Under the pieces are notes generated by a model. It saw nothing but the letters and a program-made list of their open reading frames with translations. It did no database searches and was not told the DNA's origin. From Isohypsibius dastychi (lineage: Eukaryota > Tardigrada > Eutardigrada > Parachela > Isohypsibiidae): DNA of 18,012 bases. Both the position numbers and the translations under genes were made by a program. The stretch lies in assembly GCA_034696485.1 (NCBI GenBank), contig JAQIWT010000563.1:1-18012 (forward strand), read 5' to 3'. Positions 7,957 through 17,406 of this stretch are shown here, piece by piece (the first letter of the stretch is position 1; every line of letters starts with the position of its first letter).

Positions 7957-10694
7957 TTACTCCGCTCCTGTGGCCGGCACACCCATTTCGTGCGGATTGC
8001 TGACAACCATAAGAAGTCCAAGGTTTTCGTCTTTGATGGCCGCCCCATAATCCGGCAGAGTCAATGTAGGCATATCCTCGCCAATGATCCGATTAGCAAA
8101 AGAACATGACGGGAAGATGTAGATAATTGCTTGATTTGCATTGATGACCCCCGCTGCTTCTTTCTCCAACAAATAATTCTGTAGATGCTTCAGTGGTTTC
8201 GCATGCGACCCGTTTGGTATCGCTGCACTGCCTCCTTTGTTTGCCGGTGTATCGAAACACATCAGTGTGGCACTTTCTTGGAAATTCATCTTGTCCGTCA
8301 CATCTTTCAGTTTTTCTTCCTCCAGACGAAGTCTTCTTGTGATTTGCAATTCCTGACCTTGGGCCAAAACCTCGTTTAACCAGCTGATTGGGCCGCGCAG
8401 GAGATGGCTGACAACGGGATATGCGGTGCTCTTCAGCATGATAGTACCCTTCCAGACTGTGTCAGATTTTTGACGGAATTCCTCAACGGTTTCTTTGACC
8501 GGCTTCCGGCGAGTGCTGTCAGTTTTCAGCTTGTCTGACGATCGGACCTGACGATCATCTCGAGATTTCCGGTCCTCTGGGGCTTTTTGTGGCGACGATT
8601 TTGGTGGTGGAGAGTCAGAAGAAACACGATTACGTTTCTGAGGAGCACGGCCATCCGGCTCAGACTCTGCGTCAACAGAAGCTTGACGACGTTTCACCTG
8701 AAAGAAAAAAGGTCAACATTTTCGGTGACGAAATCAAATAGTTTTCGGAAATGCAAAATCAAACCTCTCGCGGAGGTGGTGATCCGGATTTCGAACGGGA
8801 AACACGCCGACTTCGTCTTTCAACATCACGGCTGCCAGCCCGTCGATTATTATCTGCGCGTCGTTTGGAATTCCCTTCTTTACTCAATTTGGGCAAATAT
8901 GGATCTTCCTCATCAGCATAGTCGACTCGAATACGGACTTTAATCATTCCGCGATCACCATTCACTTTGAAAGTAGCTCCTCGCATCATGGTCACCGCCT
9001 CTTGGGATGCGCTGGTGGATGCATATGTGATATATCCATAATGTTCTCCGCGAACGTAATCGATCTTGAAAAATCAACCAGCAAGAATTGTAAAGCAAAT
9101 GGATGAAAGTGCATTCCTTCGGTCGATAGGGACCGAACAGTCATAATAAGGGATGATAATATTATCAGGGATAAATAACAAGTGAAACACGATCGGGATT
9201 GGCAAATGTCAGGTATTCGTTCACGTAATAAGATAATAACCATCAGGTGCAGAATTGGGGTGGTAATAATAATACTGATCAAACAGGATCGTGCAAACAA
9301 TACCTTTTTTATCTGGCCGAATCTGTCAAACTCGTTGAATAATCGCGCTTCATCCAGATCGGCGGCGGTGCCTGGATAATGAAGCTGGCCAACCCAGACT
9401 CGGGTTGTTGGATTCGTCTTCCCATAACCGATTTTGCACTGGTAGCTGCCGATTCTTGTCCCGCTGACCTTTAATTTGGCTTCATACGCCATATCCAATG
9501 TGAGAAAACGGACGAAAGCATAAGCATTTCCCGAAACTGAAAGACACAACTAATGAGCACTAAAACATGCTTTGGAAAAATCACTTACCACCCATAGGAC
9601 GTTTCACGTCGACGTCCTGGACCAATCCATATTTGGAAAATGTACTTCGCAGGAGCGATTCAGTTACAGTTGGTTCCAAATTTCCAACAAATAGAGTCCG
9701 CGTGGCTTTGTCGTCGTCTTCCGGAAGCAGATGACTTTCAGCCGAACCATTCCCATTGCTTTGATTACCATTTTCGAAATTTCTGTTACCACCACTGAAC
9801 TGCCGTGATGATCCTACAAACGAAAACAAAATGAAACTTCTTCCAAAAGTATGGGATGAATCACACAAACCAAAGTTATCTCCACGCGAGTTCCGATCTG
9901 CTCCACCACGATCATTTGAACGATCATTTGAACCCTGTCGTCGCATACTTCCGATTCGAGCCTGGGTGAATCCAAGCGAGTTCTTGAAAGGTGGTGGTGA
10001 CTCCTCCGTTCTGGTTCTTGCCTTGCCTCCTCCACTATTATGAACATCCACGGTGCAATTCCGATCGTACAATTCAATCTCTCGCATATGCCAAACAAAT
10101 TTAGCATCGCTGTCAGCCACAAACTGCACAAGGGCTTCCCGTTCATTGCTGGGACCTCGACGAACTTGGTTCACTTTGCCATAACGCTTCTCCATGGCGC
10201 GAAACACATCCATTTCTCGCCAGTCTCTTGGCAGACCAACAATCGAGAGCCAACATCCTCCTCCAAGGCCCCGACCTCCGGGCAAATGATGAATATTTCC
10301 CGAGCTACCAGTATTCATTCCATCGCCTCTCTACAAATCAAGTAATGAAACATGGTATCAACTGATCCCTTATGCGTTGGTTAGTTTCCATCTGGCATAT
10401 TTGGACAAGATGGCTGACAAGAACAATAATGCGCAAGCAATAAATAATGATCAAAACGGAGGTTCACGAAATTCGATCAGGTAATGTACAGTGTAGGCAA
10501 AATTCATTCCCGCATATATGTTCTCTCCCAAATAGATCGATAAATAAAAGGATCTCAATACGGTCGTTCAGCCAGAAAACGCTAGGTGCATCAATTTGTT
10601 CTCATCAAGGCACATCAAAATGATCCGATTCTGCCAATATGCCAAAGATTTCGGGATGGACAAATAAACAAACACTTACGTCCCGGCGATTCAT
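7957..10694 (-). CDS. Spenito/RBM15-like RNA-binding protein (RRM x3 + SPOC)
   Basis: A Split-ends family nuclear RNA-binding protein. RBM15/Spenito members are cofactors of the m6A RNA methyltransferase complex and act in splicing and gene silencing. Exons are 10694-10680, 10330-9871, 9813-9589, 9536-9304, 9064-8765 and 8697-7957; the phases join cleanly to about 657 aa. The ATG is the first after an in-frame TGA and gives MNRRD before the first intron. RRM1 is near residues 32-104 (LSIVGLP, with a degenerate RNP1). RRM2 is near 197-270 (TLFVGNL, AYAFVRF). RRM3 is near 279-365 (RVWVGQL, HYGYITY). An Arg/Ser and basic linker (RRSRRVSRSKS, QKRNR) follows, then a SPOC domain at about 485-650 containing VWKGTIMLKS, the basic ITRRLRLEEEKL patch that in this family binds phosphorylated partners, EKEAAGVI and IIYIFPSC. 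The short length and lack of a long central region favour Spenito/RBM15 over Split-ends/SHARP. Confidence 0.88.
9814..9870 (-). other. 57-bp intron of the Spenito-like gene, stop-free and in frame
   Basis: Donor TTTG/GTTTGT and acceptor TTTGTAG flank a 57-base segment that is a multiple of three and has no stop. Splicing joins NFG to SSRQF within the low-complexity linker before RRM2. Retention would add 19 residues including a hydrophobic RSFILFSFV run that is out of character with the linker, so splicing is the likelier default. Confidence 0.65.
9909..9932 (-). repeat. Tandem 12-bp repeat inside Spenito exon 2
   Basis: Two identical copies of TTCAAATGATCG (minus strand) encode SNDR twice in a row in the polar linker between RRM1 and RRM2. 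The unit is a multiple of three, so copy-number change keeps the frame. It is probably replication slippage in a weakly constrained linker. Confidence 0.7.
10410..10623 (+). CDS. Possible two-exon mini-gene nested antisense in Spenito intron 1
   Basis: An ATG at 10410 in good context (CAAGATGG) opens 23 polar codons (beginning MADKNNNAQ) to a donor CAG/GTAATG after 10480. A 55-bp intron ends in CCCAAATAG at 10535. The phase-2 join makes Arg and continues for 28 codons, rich in Ser, Ile, Lys and Arg (SINKRISIRSFSQKT), to a TGA at 10621. The product would be about 52 aa, with no signal peptide or known motif. It lies wholly within the first intron of the Spenito-like gene on the opposite strand. 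Intron length, phase and start context fit the window's style, but no homolog is known to me and chance is possible. Confidence 0.25.
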
Positions 10695-11260
10695 GATGGC
10701 GAATGATATTTGTCGACGACGGAATGCAAGAATGAGCGTTTCAGTTCAGAAAATGCAGCAACAGCAGCGATATCAACTTCTTGGAGGACTGGATCGATTT
10801 CAAGATGTCGGATCTCGTACTGTGTTTTGTTGCTAACGTGGCAACGACGAGCTGACGATCATAAAAACCATGGCAGCCTTGAACAATATTCCAACCACAA
10901 CAGATTTTAGCCTACCTGCAAGATTTAAGTTGAGCAAGTATGAAAACTTGGTCGACAAACGTTCGTTACGGAATGCGAAATTCGAAATACAAAATCAGAT
11001 CGAAAATTCCAATTGCTTGGGAGCGAGGCACGGTCGGCCTTGTCTATGGTGGTATCGATAGTATCGATAGCTGGCCTGCGTCGAAAAAAAACGATCTTGA
11101 CGTGGCGGTGGCGCCCTCCCTTTGGCCATTTCCACGTTTCGCGATTTTCGAAAAAACCTGATTCCAGGAGGGCATTGCCGTTTCTGACTAAGGATTGGAA
11201 AAAACCGAAGAATACTACAAATTTTCTTCTTGACAAAATGTGGGGCTTTCATGATTCATG
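10695..11260. promoter_or_regulatory. 5' region and probable promoter of the Spenito-like gene
   Basis: This is the DNA upstream of the Spenito-like ATG. On the minus strand a possible untranslated intron runs from a donor TTGCAG/GTAGGC near 10918 to an acceptor CCACGTTAG near 10833, which would place an untranslated exon above 10918. The tandem TATCGATA palindrome at 11052-11070 lies upstream of that. Several overlapping frames on both strands at 10925-11264 contradict each other and match nothing. A plus-strand frame from 10870 (63 codons, ATG in ACCATGG context) looks protein-like for its first 45 residues but remains unassigned. Confidence 0.4.
11052..11070. promoter_or_regulatory. Tandem TATCGATA palindromes (DRE-like)
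   Basis: GTATCGATAGTATCGATAG is two copies of the 8-bp palindrome TATCGATA spaced nine bases apart. TATCGATA is the core of the DNA-replication-related element, bound in insects by DREF and BEAF-32 at housekeeping promoters. It lies about 360 bases upstream of the Spenito-like start codon. Whether this organism has a factor reading it is unknown. Confidence 0.5.
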
Positions 11261-12246
11261 GTAGCCCATTGTTTCGTATTTGGAAACACTTTACGGCTCG
11301 ATCCTAATGAATGCAGGGATTAACTGTCAGCATCCCGTCCCGTCAGTATAACAAACCGACAATAATTCTTAAATTTATTGTACTTCAACACCATGCCCTT
11401 CTTTGTCTCTACTAATAATATCCGAAGTTCCAGTTTCTGCCTTCTACAAGTTCATATCTGTGACAGGTCATCGCTAGGTGGCGCTTTTCTTTGTGGGTTT
11501 GCTCGTTGGTTTCCATTTGTTTGTTCTCATCTCTCTTCTGTTTGACCAAGAAGAATACCTTAAATTCCGAGTGCATGAAGTTACTGAGTTGAGTGTGTTT
11601 CTGGAACAATCCTGCTAAGAATGGACGAGCAGTTCAAATATCCGCCCCTAGCCTAGACCCATCCAAGAAATTTTCGGTCTACAAGTCACTTCCGTTTTTC
11701 GCAGCAAGACGCTCGAGTATCTAGATCATACAATTTAACTCGAATTGCGAATAGAGGGTTGACATGGGAAAGCTGGATTTAATAGCTTCTTAATCTACCT
11801 GCTTGTGTGCCATTCGGTAGTTATTCTCTGAATCAAGCGTGTCTCGCGCGGTAATCCACTTGTTTCCGGTAGAGAGTACATTCTTCGATCTGAGACTAGC
11901 ATCGAAAACAGGAACCCACAAAACCATGACAAAAACGCCATCTCTGGATGCAACCGGTTGAGTCTGATTTGTCACCTTGAGAAGCAAATCATGTGATAAA
12001 CAATGAAATCTTCTGATTAATATTTGGTACCATAGGGTGTTAACAGTTGAGGCCGACTATGTCCGGCAAACAGCTTTCACATCAGTATTAAACCGAAAAA
12101 TTAAATAATTATTTAATGCATGCATTATTTATTCCCTTGCATTATACAGAGTGGTAAGGCATAACCTAGCTTCCGATCAAACATGTCCTTTCCTTAATCT
12201 ACTCTAATAACGTCAGCGGCGCAGTTCATAAATACAATCAATACTG

Positions 12247-12267
12247 GTACCTACTGTAGGTAGGTAC
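12247..12267. repeat. Perfect 8-bp inverted repeat
   Basis: GTACCTAC, the five-base spacer TGTAG, and GTAGGTAC form a perfect short stem. Related GGTAC and TACTG words recur nearby up to about 12322. It may be a protein-binding dyad or chance. Confidence 0.5.
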
Positions 12268-12524
12268 TGTAACAAATCGACGAAAGCCTGCAGTACGAGA
12301 CCACACACCCCCTACTGGTACAGCTAGACCACTTCACCCTGGTCCTTCAGGGGCATTTTACGTAAATTCAGGGTAAGTTATTTTGTCATGATCTGTGGAA
12401 AAATGGGATGTTGCAAGTTTAACAAAATGAATTTTCCGAGATTACAGCGTGTATTAAAAATTCTCGTGTCCCCCCCCCCGCGTCGAAAAACGCCAGTACA
12501 GTGAGCGAAGCAGTCAAGCTAATC

Positions 12525-12535
12525 AAGGTGACCTT
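12525..12535. promoter_or_regulatory. Palindrome AAGGTGACCTT (nuclear-receptor-like)
   Basis: A near-perfect palindrome whose two halves overlap an AGGTnA/TnACCT pattern, similar to compact inverted repeats bound by nuclear hormone receptors. It is about 970 bases upstream of the mec-8 start codon. Only the resemblance is seen. Confidence 0.25.
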
Positions 12536-13033
12536 TCGTTTGCCCTAACAGTGGGACGAGTTGCGGTGGTGGTCTTTTAAACATTATATCATATTTCTCC
12601 ATTGAGCGGAAGTGTCTTCGTGATAATATGTGGAACGCTGTAATAGGAATATGCAGATCAAATTACGACGGTGGGCTCACAAGAAAAAAGAACACAGAAG
12701 CGTCTGCTGTGAATGGTTCGCCGGATGGAAGGTGGGCTTGGAGAGATTACAATAATACGAGTGAAATGAAAACACATGATGAAGCCGCTCTTGTATTGAT
12801 GGCTGCAATTTGGCTCGGCGGATGAGGCAAGAAAGAAAGAGGAGCGCGCACAGGTCGCTCGTAATCAGCGGGGAGGTGAAATTGCATATATTCTCGATTC
12901 GGTTTTGCATTTAGGGACTCACGAGTACCAAATATTGATTTGTATAGAGAAAATGTCAGGTCGGTGGCGATGCCGGTGTGTGAGTGTGTCGGCACTGTTT
13001 CATACATTGTACATCACATTTTAATTTTCTTAC

Positions 13034-13135
13034 CGAATCAATTCTCATCTCTCGCGCCACTCGATCAGCATTTTTCTGCTTAATCCAAACATCGATTACC
13101 TTACTGACACCAAATTTACGCTCAACGCGGTGGAT
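13034..13135 (-). other. Exon-like stretch, minus strand, unassigned
   Basis: 34 codons, phase 0 at both ends, lie between a weak acceptor (AAGTCAG) and a good donor TCG/GTAAGA. The peptide is strongly protein-like and amphipathic: VERKFGVSKVIDVWIKQK, then NADRVAREMRIDS. KFGVSK followed by a Val/Ile-rich helix resembles helix-turn-helix segments of transposase-type proteins, but the length is too short to assign. A stop precedes it in the same frame at about 13166. A possible partner exon at about 13483-13418 ends in a good donor (CAG/GTAAGG) and would join in phase, but it overlaps the mec-8 5' leader on the other strand. Confidence 0.25.
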
Positions 13136-13202
13136 CTGACTTCTTCCCTGTTCTGGTCAAGCAGTCAGCTCGCCTGACTGTAGTAAATATCCGATCCTCA
13201 GG

Positions 13203-13219
13203 TGACCTCAGGGAGGTCA
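13203..13219. promoter_or_regulatory. Everted repeat of AGGTCA half sites (ER5)
   Basis: TGACCT, five bases, then AGGTCA: two perfect consensus nuclear-receptor half sites in everted orientation, about 290 bases upstream of the mec-8 start codon. Nuclear receptors of animals recognise AGGTCA pairs. Function here is inferred from position and perfect match only. Confidence 0.35.
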
Positions 13220-13426
13220 GTGATCTCCCGTCCATCAAATTAGTCGACGGTTTTTGGGTTTGCTTGCTTGCTTGCCTGTGCATGTGTTAATCAGCGGAAT
13301 GCGACGCAACCTGATCTTCCTGCATCTTTGCAAATAATGATCACCAGCAGCGCTGTTCTTCTCTGAGCTCCTTCCTGGCGTTTTCCAATTTGATTGGACA
13401 TTCTTCCTTACCTGGTTCTCTACATC

Positions 13427-13428
13427 AG
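13427..13428 (+). other. Candidate acceptor in the mec-8 5' leader
   Basis: A pyrimidine-rich run (TTCTTCCTTACCTGGTTCTC) followed by TACATCAG ends at 13428, 79 bases before the ATG. It could be a spliced-leader site or the acceptor of an untranslated first intron. Confidence 0.35.
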
Positions 13429-13507
13429 TTCCTAGGAAATCTCTCAAGAAGCAGCCAGTCCGTCGAAAGCTGTGTGTCTGGAGGAGCATTTGTTGACTTT
13501 AATCAAA

Positions 13508-16500
13508 ATGGATGGTGATTCAAGATGCTCATCTTCTTCTCAGCCGCTCAATGGACATCAACATTCGCTGGACGGATCTGCTGGCACTGGAAGATCCTCA
13601 CAGGAAGAACGCACTCGAGCCATGACAAGTCTCAGTATGGAATCCATCGGGACCAACGAGGATGAGGTAAGATATTTGAATCGTTAGGGTCGCGTGGAGC
13701 TAGCGCGTTTTCGAGCAGGAACGAGGATTATTAAAAGCAGAAAAATAAGGCATAAACATCATTATTAACCTGCCATCAGGCACTTGCATCGTCTTAATTT
13801 CATGGTATTATTTCATATTACTACATTACTACATATTAGTACATTATTCGTGATTCCAACGATTTTGGGAAATATGATGGAATTGACGAGTCAGAATGTT
13901 TTTCAACGTTTAAATTGACCTTTTTCCACATGTTGCTAAATCTGCGGGAGCAACTGGCTTTCGAGATTCTCTAACATTAACGGGCTTTGAGAAACAATCA
14001 AAAACGTGGAAGAAAATTATAATTGAAGCGTTTTTGCATCGATGACTGTTCAATTGTTTCACGGTTCCATTTTGAAATAATCTTCGGAATCCCATTTCGA
14101 ATTTCCAGAGCGCTTTAAATCTTTCCATTCAAGCGAAACGTAATACAGCTTTCTTCCATATCACAAATTCCAAAAAGGATTTCCGATTTCTAAGCAAGTT
14201 CGAATTTTGCTAACCGGATTTGAAATTGAGACGTAGATAACTTGCGGAGCGGAATAAGATAGAAGGTTCGATTTTCTGAAGAAAGCCGCGTATCGAAATT
14301 GCGTGTCTATGTAAGCGTGTAAAGGATTGTATGGGAATTCCGGTTGATGTTGATCCCGTTTGAATGAACACCTTGTCGAGAGCAATCCTGTGTAAACAGT
14401 GGGATAATAATCAAATCTTGTTAGGTTGCGCCTTTGAACACGGCGCATCTTTTGTTACATCTTGAGAGGATTTCTCTAACTAAGCATAACTACCACTTGC
14501 CAAGATGTAGCTTTAACAAAGGATAAACGAAAAATTCTATTATTCTTGCTCGCATCATCTTATTGTCCGGTCATGTTTTTGTAGAGACTCGCGTCTCAGA
14601 TGGCGGCCATTTTAATTTCATTTTGAACGCACAAAAGAGATGAATGAGAGCTGCGGTATTAGTAAGGAATATCTTCGCAGATATAAGTTTCTAAGATTCC
14701 ATTCAAGTATTATAAATATTTCTAAGCTCTTGGTGAGCAGCATCTAAATTTATAGAGAAAACTGGTGTTCCAGAAGAATGGCCTCAAAATGCCCTATGAA
14801 GATAGTTTTTCAACCCGCAGACCGCCAAAATTTTCGTGGGTTCGTTGATCAGATAATGCAGAATTTCTGACTTCGCGGGACAAAACCCGTGAGACCCTTG
14901 ATTGTTAACGCATATGATGAAGGCTTTTTCGGAAGAAAATGGACACGCATTGTATAAAATAAAGTATGTTGTTTAGTGGGAATCTGACAGCAAGTCTCTT
15001 TTCGAAACAATACTGAATGTCACGCAGGATTCATGAAATCGATAATTTTCCTAATAGTGGAGGTAAATGGATCTGGGAATTTCATTTTCCTGATGGCATT
15101 GATCAAAACACCAGAATCCAGGCTCATCTTACCATTCTCTGGACTCATTTCTCGCCGGCTGGCACCCCACACAACCCCGAACAAACAGGATGCTTTCTCA
15201 TCTTTATTTTCACGAAATTGCTTCCTGCTATTCAAAAGATTTTTTTCTTCTCGTAAATCTGTTGCGGCTTTTGAGAAAAAGGCAGAGTTACAACTGCCTG
15301 CCGAACGTGAGGCGACATCTGAATAAAAAAATATTTTGTGATTTCTCAAAGTACTTTCGTCATAGTTCTAATCAAAACAAATCTTTTCCAATTCAAGATG
15401 ATATGTTGGCTGGACTAATAACATAATTTTTTCATTTGTACTTGAGCCATTCAAAATATTCATAATTTTTCAGGTACGAACGTTGTTTGTGAGCGGATTA
15501 CCTATGGACGTGAAACCGCGTGAGCTGTATCTTCTTTTTCGTTCTTATGAGGTTCGTGTTTCGATGAAAATTATAACTATGCACTGCCATGAAAGAAGAA
15601 TCTTGTTTTCCCTCCAGGGTTATGAAAGCTCACTGCTGAAAATCACATCCGGAAAAGCTGGAAAGGCGGTTTCGGTAAGGTTTGAATCCCCACTAATCTC
15701 TCAGTGTCGATCAATGTGTCTTGTATTGTAGCCTGTTGGATTTGTGACCTTTAATAGTCGGCATCGAGCCGAATTTGCTCGGCAAGATTTACAGGTGCGC
15801 CTTCCTGGAAAAAGTTGGTTATGACAGCGCATGACCTTTGTTATTCTCTTTAGGGCTCACGGTTCGATCCGGAATCTCCACAATCATTACGGCTGGAATT
15901 TGCGAAAAGCAACACCAAAGTCACGAAACCGAAATTGGTGTCCCAAATGTCGCTGCCGAATCAGAGCACATCCGGATTATTCTACAGCCCATATTACAGC
16001 CGTAAACACTCATTTTAACGAGCTGTACCTAGATGACGAATAATGAGCTTCATTTGCAGAGGACATCAACGGTAATATTTTCTGCAATACGCCTGAGAAC
16101 TGGAACATGTACGATCTTGCGTTGGCCAACGGGTTACATGCAGCAGCTGGAAACTATTTACATGGCCAGTCAACTCCAGTAAGAAAACATCCTCCTGTTC
16201 TCAATTCTCGTTCATTCTTTTCAAGTCATTACTCTAATTGCCGTGAAGTAGAACAGAAATGAAACTTCTTGTTTTTTCGATTTCCCGATATTGATGACTC
16301 TTTAAGAAAAAAAATGATTTTTTCGAAGCAGCGTTCGGTTCATAATCGGTCGGACTAATCAGGTGTTTTGACGTTCATTTTTCTGACTACTCCTTTTTTC
16401 AGCCGGTTGCAAACGGAGCTCTTTCTTTTGCTCACCTGCTCACATCCGGTGCCATTAATGGCCAGCCTAACTCTAATCAGCATTTGCTGGGAACAGCACC

Positions 16501-17406
16501 ATCCATCAATGGGAACCATAATTTATTGGGACAGCCACTTGGGAATACATTGCCCCTACAAAACAGCGGTCATCCTTGTAATACACTCTTCGTTGCCAAT
16601 CTGGGCCCCGTTAATGCTGACATGGAAGTCAAGCGTCTTTTTTGCAAGTAAGCCATTTTTGGCATCCGGGATGAAGATCCACCATCGCATGACTGATGTT
16701 TTTCAGCTTTCCCGGATTTTCTCGTTGTCGCGTTAATACCAAGGGTGGGAGTGCCGTGGCGTTCGTCGATTTTGTTGACATCCAGTGTGCTACAAATGCG
16801 ATGTTGCATCTTCAAGGTTTGCGATTAAGACGTTTCTCGCAATCTAGCTAGCTGTGAACGCAGTAAACGATTTCCGGTCATCTCACAACACATTCACCCC
16901 TTATTTGCGTTGTTGGTTGTTTCATGGATATCAAAATTATAGTACCTTATTTCCAAACGTTCACAGCTCCTTTTTCTACCAGTTCAAGCTTCTTAGCGCT
17001 GTTACCAAGAATCATTCCGTTTTATCCGGTTTCTGTTTTTGTCGCTGAATGTTTTCATTTTCAGGCTTGATGCTATCGACTTCAGAACGTTCTGGGATCC
17101 GTATTGAATACGCAAAGCATAAAATGGCGGATGTACGTATCGCCATGTGGTGACCTTTTCGAACACCTTTTATTGACGGCTGTAATAATTTTGACCCAGA
17201 TGACTTCAAATTTTTTCGGACTTAAAATTGTTTCTCAACATTGATATCTAAGTATTCACTTTTTCTTATTTCTTTAGATGAGAGGAAAAGATAGTGTCGA
17301 CATGAGCGAAGGCGACACTTCATCGATGTCGTTTTCTACTTCATCAAACATTTCGGAGTCACAGCAGATTCTCAAGACACCACAGATGGTACCTCTTGTT
17401 GGTTGA
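13508..17406 (+). CDS. mec-8: MEC-8/RBPMS-like RNA-binding protein with two RRMs
   Basis: An RNA-binding protein of the RBPMS/couch potato/MEC-8 family. C. elegans MEC-8 regulates alternative splicing in the nucleus, including of unc-52, and RBPMS proteins bind tandem CAC-type sites. Exons: 13508-13666, 15474-15551, 15618-15674, 15732-15794, 15854-16001, 16060-16178, 16403-16647, 16707-16816, 17065-17132, 17278-17406. Phases agree throughout and give 391 aa. The ATG at 13508 has context AAAATGG; a GTG-initiated extension upstream is not needed. Residues 1-53 are a Ser/Gly-rich head. RRM1 spans about 55-137, with [26 protein letters not shown] and [12 protein letters not shown], almost family-identical. 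A polar, Asn/Gly/Leu-rich linker follows. RRM2 spans about 269-347, with [15 protein letters not shown] and [12 protein letters not shown]. The Ser-rich tail ends at TGA. Two RRMs match MEC-8; vertebrate RBPMS has one. Intron 1 is 1.8 kb, the others 57-248 bp. Confidence 0.92.
13667..15473 (+). other. Large first intron of the mec-8-like gene (1.8 kb)
   Basis: Donor GAG/GTAAGA and acceptor TTTTTCAG. It holds no recognised element apart from an AT-rich TACATTACTACAT-type repeat near 13819-13850. At 15020-15349 it has an unusually stop-poor patch with open frames of 79-109 codons on both strands. Long first introns often carry enhancers, but nothing specific is visible. Confidence 0.7.
15020..15349 (-). 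other. Stop-poor patch with overlapping open frames in mec-8 intron 1
   Basis: The longest frame, 109 codons on the minus strand, is Lys/Arg/Ser-rich and has an acceptor-like TTTTTTTATTCAG near 15329. Plus-strand frames of 79, 97 and 78 codons overlap it at 15017-15426. None matches a family I know, and they cannot all be coding. It could be a decayed or nested exon, or chance. Confidence 0.2.
15552..15617 (+). other. 66-bp intron inside RRM1, stop-free and in frame
   Basis: Donor GAG/GTTCGT and acceptor CCTCCAG bound 66 bases with no stop in phase. Splicing joins FRSYE to GYESS, the unbroken family sequence. Retention would insert 22 residues into RRM1 between the first helix and second strand. 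Confidence 0.8.

Larger units (their letters stand above)
11261..13000. other. Intergenic spacer between the two divergent RNA-binding genes
   Basis: I see no supported gene here. Frames of 65-86 codons occur on both strands (11412-11609, 11790-11987, 12628-13007), overlap one another and match nothing. Notable small features are an inverted repeat at 12247-12267, a run of ten C at 12470-12479 and a palindrome at 12525-12535. Upstream control sequences of mec-8 probably lie in this spacer. Confidence 0.5.

Noticed and set aside
7796-8379. Plus-strand frames of 60-84 codons
   Set aside because: They lie opposite the conserved SPOC-encoding exon and are its antisense shadow.
9831-10345. Plus-strand frames of 70-101 codons
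   Set aside because: They are antisense to Spenito exon 2, whose RRM1 reading is supported by family similarity.
12470-12479. Run of ten C
   Set aside because: An isolated homopolymer, possibly a sequencing-sensitive site, with no associated structure.
13258-13275. GCTT tandem microsatellite
   Set aside because: Only about three to four imperfect units; ordinary simple repeat.
15862-15873. GGTTCGATCC resembling a tRNA T-loop
   Set aside because: It is inside conserved mec-8 coding sequence (SRFDPE), and no acceptor stem or anticodon arm surrounds it.
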